A stretch of DNA of 64,000 nt from the NCBI RefSeq assembly GCF_000002995.4, contig NW_025062475.1, positions 7,196,187-7,260,186 of the forward strand, given 5' to 3'. The stretch is from Brugia malayi (taxonomy: Eukaryota > Nematoda > Chromadorea > Rhabditida > Onchocercidae). The notes below the pieces were generated by a model. That model saw nothing but the letters and a program-made list of their open reading frames with translations, was not told the DNA's origin and searched no databases. Below, piece after piece: positions 11,384 to 24,412 of this stretch (positions within the stretch are counted from its first letter, which is position 1; every line of letters starts with the position of its first letter). A program made the translations under genes and the position numbers.

Positions 11384-14155
11384 CTAATAATATTTAAGTT
11401 AGAAAGTGCTAAAGTGTGTCGAAGCAAGCGAATTCACTGAAATATTTGGAGAAGTCAATATTACAAAGCACACTTTAAACAAATATACTGACTTCGTAAG
11501 CTGCTTCATGAAAAACCTGTGCGAACAGTTCTCCGTCCATATTATGAGAAGTCTACAAAACTATTTTTCAGCTACAAATTTGGAAGAATCCCAAAACCAT
11601 CCTGTTCAAGCTATATGGAGTTTTTAGTAGTGACTATTCTCAGAAGATGATTAAAATAGTGGTACTATTCTAATCTTAAAAACAGCAAAAGAGTGCAGTG
11701 GCAAAGAATAAAGAATTACTTTCATGATGAATAACTCATTCAAACTGCAATAAGATGTTCAGTTAACTAAAAATCTATCTGAAATAAACTGAACAATTAA
11801 CTGAGATCACTGAAACAAATAGAACAGAGAAACGCAAGGATAAGAAAATGGGGCAATATGAATGAATACTATTCTTTCTTGAGAGTGAACAAATAAGGAT
11901 GAGGAAAATGCTGCTGAGTCCCCAATTTCAGCAATTTAATCAATACGCTCGTGGGACTATTCTACAACTTTACATGTAGTAGTCTCTCTCATGGTCTGCT
12001 CCTACTAGACCACGTTTCAAATTATCCTCCGATTTCAATCATCCAGTACTAAACAAACCAAGATGAGTGGAAAAGCAAATGTCTAAATTTTCCTAAAGAG
12101 GATTAGAGATTTACGAATAGGAATTGAGTGAAATGTTATCAATGATTGGATATTAATGAATCAATAGGACGGAACAAGCACAGACTATGCAAGTTGTCGG
12201 AAGTTCAAAAGAAGTGTAAAACAAAACTTTCAAACATTTATTGTCAAAAACGTTAGATGGAATGATAATAGGAAGAGAAATAAGATGAGTGGAAATGCAG
12301 GAGATAGAGCTTCTGCCTTGGCTATATCTTCTGAATGATCTAGTACTTACTCCACAAACAAAGAATGAAGAGATGATGAATAATTCATAGAAGAGATTGG
12401 AAGAATTTGATTTTAAAGTACGAAGAGAGGTTGGAAAGAGTGATGAGGAGACCTCATTTGAATTAGTGGACAGAGGCATGACAAAAGTACAACTGATTAT
12501 AAAGAATGGAACGGGAAGTGAAAGTGTGTGGTATCGAAGGGAAGAGAGAGAAAGATGAAGATAGGGAAAGAGAGAGATAGATCCACCTCAGCTCACCTTC
12601 TGTCACTCCTCTATTGGATTATCAACTAAGCAATCTTGGTTTGAGGCATTACCTCCGAGACATCTAACAACAGACTTGTATTCTAAGTAATTGCAGTAGT
12701 GATGTGGAGGAGAGGATCCACTTTAAAACGATCACTACAACGCAACAGCAATAGAAGCTGCAGTAGCACTCCCATCCATTCATTCAATTTCTACTGTAAC
12801 GGACCATTGATGAATGCGTGTGTGTGTTCGGTGTTGAGTGACAGTTGATTCACCATCATTGCGTATTAAAGTGGAATTATTACTAGAATTCCAAAAATGG
12901 AATCCAAAAGTACTTTGTTACCTCGAAACTTTCAGTTATTAATGACTAAAAGTGTCAAAAAGTAGCTATTAATTCCATTTATTTAAAGCAGCAATCCATT
13001 TCAGATGGTTTGCTGTCTGATTGAAAAAACAAATCAAAATCCCTCTCCCCGCTCAAAAAAAAAAAAGAAGCCATAAAACACTTAAAATCGGGGCTAGTGA
13101 GTATGTTAACATACCACAAAAAGAAAACTATGCAGAATGTTATCAAAATGTTTACCTCAACACTTTTTTTACTTAGGACATGCCAGAAGCAAAGTGTGGA
13201 AAAGGTAAAACTTGAAGAAGGAATACATGGTGATGAAACAATTATATGAAAAACACATGAGACCGACAAATCAACCTAAATCAACAGCCATGCAATGCTT
13301 TAAAAAATTAACCAACACCCTAGAAATATAGAGAACTAACTGCTCCAAACGGCTGAACAATTTTTTGAATCAGACAAACACAACCACTAGATTTACAAAT
13401 GTGGATATCGTTATAAACAGCGTGCTTAGCAAGATAAGCACCAAACTTCAGTTCTTAAAAGTGTATTTCCAAAGACCCATGCCAGCAACTGATGAAAACT
13501 GAGAGCTCATACATCTGAATTATGTAGAAAGTTCAAATGTACCTCACTTCCTCAAACGATAGTGATATCCACCTTGCTTATTCTAATCTCACAAAATCCT
13601 GACAAAGCACTTCCGTAATCTTCCTCTCCTGTAACTCATATAATCAATATTCTAACATTAATAAGAAATCAATTCAACAATTATATAAGACACCGGTGAA
13701 AATATTACTCTTATTTCATACCATCAAGATTAGCAATGAAAAACTTTATTTGCATGAAAAATTTGACTTTATTGTTTTAAACGTTTATGCACAATTACAG
13801 GATGAAAAATTTTTAAAGAAACAGCTGAATATTCAGATTCCTCCGGTTAGAACCTTGCGAATGACGTCACTGATTGGATCTCATATGAATGACTATCAGT
13901 CAATATAAATGATAAAGCAACGGAATCTTGGTAACAACGTGCACAAGTTACAATAAAATATGTTAACAATTCGGACATCCAATGGATTATAAACCTCCTC
14001 AATCGACATATAAATTTTAAGCACGCTTTAAATGGAACTGACCATCACATATAGTAACACCTCCAAAACAGAAGTAATCATATCTAAAAATGCAAATCAG
14101 AATTGGATATATTTTTGTGAAAGGAAGAAAAGGGATGAGAAATAGATGGAAAAAA
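11384..14155. other. Intergenic between abi-1 and unc-51
   Basis: No gene identified. Open frames at 11406-11627 (plus), 12153-12479 (minus) and 12979-13269 (minus) show no domain and no splice context I trust. A purine-rich block (gaagggaagagagagaaag and similar) occurs around 12530-12580. Confidence 0.5.
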
Positions 14156-16702
<2,547 letters not shown>

Positions 16703-18465
16703 TGCTGTAAATACGAATGACAATTACGATGTACTACTGAAACTATTGAACTAGCATGTAGCACTAGAACCACATCATCTGTCTCGCCACAACGATAACT
16801 ACCCAGCGATTGTTCTGTCCATTCCTTGTTATCGGGAAGACGACGGCCATCAGCAGTACATCACATCTGCAAAGGACAACGAGCTAGCCCCGTTCCATCA
16901 GTTCACACAATTCCTCTAGTTAAAATCAAACTTATTTTTCTTTCTTCCTCTCCTTCTCTCTTTTTGAGAATAAAGAACACTTCACTCCCTTTCACAATAC
17001 CCAATCTCTCATTCTTCTCCCTCTATCCCCGACAGTCATCTCTCATGGATTTATTTTCAGTCTCATCGCATAACGTACCACTCTCTTTATATACTTTCCC
17101 CACTCCCGACCGGAAAGTATTTCTCAAATGTCAACGTCTCCACCACCTACGAATCTATGCTACTTTTATTCCAGCTTGTTTTCTTGGAAGGTCACAGACC
17201 TTGTGACTAGACCTAACAACGAACTCATTTGCTGTCCCGCCCTCCTTCTTGTTTTTTTCTGTCTCCCTCTTCATGGGACTGGAATGATGGAGTTGGTACG
17301 TAACTTTCACTTCTATCAGTGTATTCTTCTTCCACGGCCTGCAAATATTTCTTGGCTCCATCGAAGTGCAGCGAGCAATCAGCCTGATTAATTAGCGAGA
17401 CGAGAATGATAAGCATTGAGAAAGTGTGCAGAATCCATCCTTATATGTACTACAGATGCCCATAACACATGATTGTAGGAGAAATTAGCCATGCTGAAAA
17501 CAGTTGTGACTGAATATGAATAACCTTCCAGCAAACGTCTCCTCGATTTAACTGCTCATACTGATAGAACAAAAAACTTCACACATAACGCAGCGATGAA
17601 AATATGTCGAATAAATCTTCCGTATTACGTTGCTACCGAAGAAATAGCACGACAACAAGATTTATCGCTAACATCTTGTTAAGAACTGATGGCGAAATTT
17701 ACATAAATTGGCTAAATTTCGGACCACTCCTTCACCAACTACTTCTCACCAACTAAACGATAACTCATCTAATTTCTTCCTTACTTATAACTCATGAAGT
17801 TCAATTCATCAATATTTCTTATGCTTCATTCTTTGTCCTCTTTCTCTCCCGCCTACAAGCTGCATTTCAGATTATTCGGAAAAAACATCCAGCCGCGATA
17901 TATTCCTTTCGTGGAATTCGCTTGAGATGTGAATCTGCCATTCCATTCTCCAGTTGTTCTTTTTTTATTCTCTTTCGACTTTTTCATTTTCTTATAACTG
18001 TTGTACTTACTTCGAGTATCGATTGATTAAATTCGTAAATTTTCGTTCATACCGGGAAAAATCCGTTATTTCCACGTCTTAGATAATTCCACATTTTATT
18101 TTTCGAGTGACAGTTATTTGTCGCAAAAGGAGGCTCATTCCTCTTACAACTAATAAAATATATAGGGAGCGGAAACATATGAAAGAAATTCCACAGATTT
18201 CCAAACAACCGACGTTTTACGGAAGAATTGAATTTCTTGTTGAATGTTTATTTTTAAAATCTTTTGGACTGCTTACAAAATATCAGGTATTAAAAATGTC
18301 ATCCCTCACATTTTATAACTTTCAGAGAGAAAGAAGTGACATGAAGAAAAATGCTTGACGATAAAATATAAATTTATATATTCCACATAATTCACGGTAA
18401 TGCAACGGAAAAACATTTTTGCATACAAAAATGATCTATGTACTAGTCGCATCCATAATGTAAGC
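16703..18465. other. Upstream region of abi-1, mostly non-coding
   Basis: The part near 16800-17350 is less A+T rich than the rest and may contain the abi-1 promoter and one small candidate ORF (17225-17416, listed separately). From 17420 to 18465 I see only A+T-rich sequence; the frame at 18107-18358 shows no feature. Confidence 0.4.
17225..17416 (-). CDS. Candidate small secreted peptide (63 aa)
   Basis: An ATG-to-TGA frame begins with a short hydrophobic leader, MLIILVSLINQADC, followed by a charged body (HFDGAKKYLQAVEEEYTDRS) and a Lys/Glu/Gly-rich tail. The codon use looks more coding-like than the flanks. Part of it (about 17303-17387) is also bounded by an attaatcag acceptor and a gtacca donor, so it may instead be an internal exon of an unrecognised gene. 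No family is recognised. It lies on the same strand as abi-1, about 520 bases upstream of its start. Confidence 0.3.
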   Translation of the reverse strand: MLIILVSLINQADCSLHFDGAKKYLQAVEEEYTDRSESYVPTPSFQSHEEGDRKKQEGGRDSK

Positions 18466-18925
18466 CTAATAGGTAGCTAGCATAGTTTCTGGAGCAGTAG
18501 CCTGGTCATTAGAGTTATAACAGTGATTGGGTTCAATCAGTATAGCGTGACTGGGAGATTGAAGTTCATCGTCCAGTTTTACGCCGAACATATGTAATGA
18601 TATGTTAGGAATGTGAAGATTGAGAAAGGATGACACACCAAGACGGACATTGACATTGATTTCAGTACGGTGCATAAGTTCTATAAATTTTTTTCATTTC
18701 GGAAAAATTATCCTTTTCTTGCTCATGTCGATCTTTCACGTTACTCAATACTGCAATATTGTGGAGCTATCAAAAAGTAAATGCATTTAGGAGAAAGCAA
18801 ATTTAGTGAAAAATGAATATGAATATAATGAAGCGAAAAACTGAAATTTACTTTAGAAAACTGATTTTTATTTGTAAGCCGAACTAGAACTAAGCAATCC
18901 ATGAAACTTGGAAACTGTCTTCTAT
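18466..18925 (-). pseudogene. Possible prefoldin/UXT-like gene or relic
   Basis: The minus-strand frame ending at 18466 contains TEINVNVRLG then VSSFLNLHIPNIS. This pattern resembles the beta-hairpin of UXT-type alpha prefoldins, where a VDLG..FF...VP..S motif is typical. Just upstream (about 18685-18770), in another frame, is helix-like sequence: LHNIAVLSNVKDRHEQEKDN then FSEMKKIYRT. The two parts are out of register by one base near 18680 unless a very short intron ending in tttatag is used. A further exon-like piece, MFTNRRQFPSFMDCLVLV, with a gtaaat donor is at about 18845-18925. The C-terminal coil expected of a prefoldin is not visible. It may be a decayed copy or a misread of chance frames. 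Confidence 0.25.
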
Positions 18926-19213
18926 TAGTAAACATGAATTAGAGACAAGTTATCTGAAAATATGCTAATCTCGATCTGAGCGATATCTATGATAAACATT
19001 TGCAAGACACGTGACATCAGCTGTTGAGTTTAGAAGAGACTAGTTGTATTTATCGCTATCAATGACAAAAAGCTTGAAATTTACAATAATTTGCAACGTT
19101 AGCAAACAATTTATTACATTTTGCATGAATTATTTAGATTATTCTTTCAACGTTATATTTCTTGAAAGTAAATTCTTGTAAAAATATAAATCGAGCTATT
19201 TGTTGAAATCCTT

Positions 19214-21527
19214 TCAGAATACTTTGTAGGTATCATTCCATTCACTCTCGCTCCAATAGCCAGCTTCTTTGACATTTTTATGAGACTGGTACCACGTGAA
19301 ATTTGCTGTTGGATGAGGTACTCGCCAATTACCGTAATCCGCCTGAAGTTGATAGAATCTTTCATAGGTTTATCTATTTTCGATTATATTTTTCATGCTA
19401 CGGTTCATGGGTTAAAAAACCATGAAAATTCAAAAAATGAGAATAAGAAACTAAGCTTCAAAATAGATTCAAAATCAACTGCAATAAAAAGTGAATTTAG
19501 TTGATTTTTCAAAACGAACAGATGATGATTCCTGGATTTTCTATCTGCTCTCTCCCTAGTTCATGTAACAAAAAAAATTTTTTTTTTTTTCACTTTGCAT
19601 GTAATAAAAAATTTGCAAATATACCTTTAGTATTTTCTCAACATTGCAGGGCACATGAAATAACCTTCCCAGTAGATCTCCTGTGCAAATCTGCGAAATG
19701 GGTGGATAAATCCAGCGGAATTTCTTCCTTTTGCTAACTATCATTCCACCCACCCAAGCAGAATCCTTGCTTTCGTACAGAAAAAATAAATCTATTTTGA
19801 TGCTTCCCGAATAAACGCTCAGTTCTAATGAATCGCTGACCTAAATATATGATTACAATTAAATAAAATAGTTAATCAGTAAGTAATTGATGAATAAATA
19901 ATAGTCGTTATTCTTTCAATCATAATAAATACAATTTTGTTTAATTATGCAAGGCAAATCAAACTTTTCCGAGGATCCAAAAAAGCTTAAAATCACTCGA
20001 CTTCTCCATATTTTTCAACATCTTTAGATCAAGGGAAGTAATTTTCATCGCCATATCAACATCCGTCGTATCTTTGATAAACGAACATTCTCTGTACCAA
20101 CCTGAATAAATTGTTTTGTACTAAACTACATAAATTCTAAATTTTTTGGTTCATTTTCATTAACATTATCATCTTTAGAATAAGTAAGCTAACATAGAAA
20201 GTATGTCAAGATAACACTGGAAGCATAATTATTCTTCTAAGCTTATCACTTGCTGGAAGTTTTTATATGATGTTTGATGACAATGGAAGATAGAATGAAT
20301 TGAAAAATAAATTTTCAATTCAATTTTGGAAAAAAACCTTATTTTGTGATTTCATAATAATTGAATTTAAACGTGGCAACGCATCTGTCACTGGAATCAA
20401 AATAAAAAAATGAAATTTAATCTACACTCAAAAACATTTAGAAACGAATTTTTAAAAAACCAAGAAGAGTGCCGCCGAAAAGAAATGGTGTCGATGCGTA
20501 GGATTCGAGAAAATCCCGAAATTCAGCCATATTGTTGACATAACCATCAGGAATGACTGATTTATTCCAGTTATTCGAAATATTCAACCTAATGCAATCA
20601 AGGAATCTTCCATTGTCCCACTTTCGAAGGAATTCTCCTTTGTTCGCTGGTATCCATGTTTCTCGCTCGAACACATATTTCTTAATTGCGTATAAGCTGA
20701 AAATAACTTGTCCAGTTCGTGTTCTTTTAAAATTACAAAGATTATTTACTTTAACCATTCTCTCAGTGTTCATAGAAATCATGAAAACCTAGTGTATCTA
20801 AATGATCTATATAAATTCTTATATCTTCAAGAACTATAACAATGTCCTTCTCTTTTTTACTAATTTTTTCACATATCAATAATCAGTTTTTAAGTATTTA
20901 GTAATATTTCTACCTGTATTTTATACACTAAAAATTTATTTGAAACGACAAACGACAGCTTTCAATTCCTTCAAAAAATATGAAGCAAATTGTTAAAACT
21001 GTACCCATAAGCAGCTCGGAGATCTTCATTTCGCTGAAATTTTACATAATCTTCATTTGACGAATTTACCATTCGATAAACAATGATGTTTCCGATTGCT
21101 ACCGAAATTTCTGAATTATCGTAGGTACCGAAAACATATTTGTTGGGAATGATATCACGAAGCCAAAATAGGTGGTCGAATTGTTTGAGATATTGCAATT
21201 CCTGTTTTTCCTGAAGAAAACAAGTTTAAATGCTTCTAGCTGACAGTTTGCCTGTCTTACATGACACTCTATCAAACGGAAAATTTTTAGCCATAAATGG
21301 ATATTATTTCTGTCTACGAAAAAGAAACGGAACGTCTGAAATGCGATAGTTCTTACCAGGTGGAAGTTATCATCACTGATATGAGAATGATAATCAGTTG
21401 CAGCAGTGTATTTGGTTAAGTTTTTTATACTGATCCTAATATATTCAAAGTAATAAATTACGCCTGCCAAGACAATTATTGCAACAAAAAATCGTAAACA
21501 AAGATGTTTGATCATCAGTAACACCAT
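19214..21527 (-). CDS. Fukutin/LicD-type glycosyl- or phosphosugar transferase, type II membrane protein
   Basis: Six exons: 21261-21527, 21005-21210, 20461-20696, 19965-20101, 19625-19840, 19214-19342. They encode 396 aa. Residues about 8-27 (LCLRFFVAIIVLAGVIYYF) form a signal anchor, giving a short cytosolic tail and a lumenal catalytic part, as in Golgi/ER transferases. The core carries GEFLRKWDNGRFLDCIRLN, then TPFLFGGTLLGWYREC and TTDVDMAM; the DVD is the metal-binding DxD expected of fukutin-like nucleotidyltransferases. It continues with DSLELSVYSG, KIDLFFLYE and a C-terminal block with HPTANFTWY. Nematodes have several such genes (W02B3.4-like), so the exact paralogue is not assigned. 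Fukutin and FKRP transfer ribitol-phosphate to dystroglycan glycans; the substrate here is unknown. The intron after exon 1 is only 50 bases. Confidence 0.88.
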
Positions 21528-24412
21528 TGTTCGTCATAATGTGTGCAATAAGATTACTGAAAACAATTAATACCGAGAGGAATTATGTATAACTTATGAA
21601 AAATTTATGAAATTTTAAACGCGACTAGTAGATGTAATGGAAGTTTAAACGCAATGTTCTTTATTAATTTACGTTTTACCAAAAAAAAAAATCTTTGATT
21701 TATCAAATGTTAACGTAAGTGATTTCTTTCCTTCGCGAAAAATTAGTTAATTTGTAACTTTTGACAGCATTTCCTGATTATTTACTAAATAATCTTCTAA
21801 TTAAACTCTCATATTAAATAAAACAAGCATATTTGGCTCACAATCAAATAGCTATTTTCTTTTTAGACATTCCTTCGTTCGAGGTCGGAGTTTATGACTG
21901 GAGTTCACGATGTTGACTAAAACATGCTATATTTGTAGGTTTCTCGTAGTTTGTATTACTCGAAACATGTCTGTACGGTTAGGTTCGACGAAAATAGTGT
22001 GAAATCCTACTGGTTATTATAAATGTACTGTTCTATTGGAATAATTAACCCAGATAGAATGAAGATTAACAATAGTGATACTATCATACTTCCTTTTTCT
22101 TGCAACCACTAAATGTTAGGAGCGATAGATAGAATAAAGCATTGCAAGGAGAAATTTTTGTACTACAACGAGTACCATTACATTGCTTTGCAAGTATGTA
22201 TGAAACTTTCCGTTCATTTTCTCCATTACCTTTCTTTCATTTTAAAGGTTAGAATAAATATATTATCTAACTCATTTCACAACGTCTAATGTCGACCAAT
22301 ATTACCAGTCATATTTGTAGCATTGGAATTGAGGATCGTCTGATCAGGTGATTTACAATCAATGAAATGATATCTATCCTTTGGTAGAAATTTCATATGG
22401 AGTAAATCACTAGTAGAGAAATTGTAATGAATGATTAGATAGTTAATAAGAAAAAGACAATTTTTTGTTACAGTTGAGAATGCTCGACTATAATTATAGT
22501 TTTGACATTCTCGACATTCTAATTTTCGATAGAGAATAAGGCTTCAAAAATGGTTCGTCAAATGTTTGTCAATGACAAATACAAATAAATAGCTACACAG
22601 GTCTTCCAAAATTATGTTTGCAGATTTGATTAATGCACGCTCAGAAAGTAATAACACTGATATGACGTAAAGATTAACAGACAATTTGTTTCAAATTTCC
22701 GAATAAGTGTAAGACGAGACGTCTGAATGGAACTACAAATGATTATTAATAAGGTAAAGTCTGGTGACAAGAGATGGAACATTGATTATGTTAGAGATAA
22801 AAAGAATGAATCATCAAATAGAGTAAGGTTAAGAGAGAAGATGTGGGTAACAATATCGGTGATAGACAATAACTGATGATGATAAGACAATAACTGATGA
22901 TGAGTGATAAGCGGTTGCTTTAATAGTCATTTATGGAATAAAAGGAGGCATGCAGTGGAAAAATTTTATGTAAGGTAGAATTTGTTAAAATGGTACAAAA
23001 CTGCAATTATATTTAAAATTGTTTATATATATATATAACATTTATAATTTATTATTATTATTATTAATTATTATCAATCACTTACAAAGATAAATTATTT
23101 TCATCCCTTCTTTCGAAAATCCAAAAATAAGTGATTCGATGAAATAGCTTAGAATGTACATGAACAAGAGATTAGTACCAATTTGCTACTATTTTGTGCT
23201 GTACTTTTTCGCCTCTTTTAAATATTGTTAATTATTATTATTATTATTACACATACTTTTTTAAAAATTAAGAGATTATCTTCAAATAATACCGTTTACG
23301 ATTACAATTAATCACATAAAACTAAAATTGGTTAGAAATATATAACAATATTACAAAATAGTTATGACTCATTCTTGAAATTCTTTTTTGTAGCCGTAAG
23401 GTATTAAAAGTTTCCAAAGCCTCATTATAATACTGTTCCATAAGTTATCAAAAAATAACTATATTCACATACCTCAATTTAATTTAGAATTTATTTTTAA
23501 TCAGAATTTAAATCTCGCCAGTTTTACTGAAACATATGTAAAGCACTGGGTGAAGAATGAAACAGTACGACATTCTTGAGAAATGTTTTTGAAACATTTG
23601 TGACTTTAATTAAAATAGGAATCGTGGACAACCGCTCACTACGATGCAAATCACAACTTCACATTCTTTAAATATTTTTTCCCACACTACCTTTCTTCAA
23701 CACTCCACATATTTACAAAACTTTAGATTCAATTAAAAAGTATGTTATGCTGCTTTCCATCTTAAGACCTCATTCTGTTACTTGAAAAAGATCCTCCTAG
23801 AACTTTGACAATATTGAACTAAAGGTTTTAAATAAATTATTTCATGAACAGAAAAACTTCACTGATAATATAGTAGCACATAAAACTGATTTCCTTTCTT
23901 TTGGACAGTCGTCCTTCTTCTGATCATCCTTTTTCTTCCCAAGCCAAAATTTATTTTCCAAAAAATCCTAGGGTCTCGAAAAAAGATTTCAGAATATCAT
24001 ATGCAAAATCGCCAAAATCGCATGTCGAACTTTGCCCATATTAAACCACGATCACATGTTGAATCGAAAGATCCTGAACTATGATGAATTCAGTAGAGAA
24101 TAAATAGCTGGAAGCCCTACAAAAAAGCTAACTGGAAGAGAGACTCCATTGCTTTGCATGAAATATGATACTTTGGTTTTCAATTCATTGACAACAGAGC
24201 AAGACATTCTTTCACGTAATGCATTTTATGATTAAAGCTCATTTTTTACGGAAAGTGTCGTGAAAGGTTTATCTGGTTGATATTCGAATAGTTGCAATAC
24301 AGTAGGAAGATTAATAAACCTTTATTTTTTGAAAACGTAGTATGAATAAACCAAGGAATAAAAAAGAGAGAAAATTTATAATAAAGAAGAAGACCGTAGG
24401 AATTGCGTTTAG
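21528..24412. other. Intergenic with simple repeats
   Basis: No gene seen. It contains a short (TA)n at about 23020-23036, (ATT)n tracts at about 23048-23075 and 23226-23250, and a local duplication of acaataactgatgatga at about 22866-22902. The frame at 24246-24452 shows no domain and partly overlaps the repeat flank. Confidence 0.5.

Noticed and set aside
11406..11627. 73-codon plus-strand frame
   Set aside because: No splice context, no recognisable domain; an overlapping minus-strand frame is equally open.
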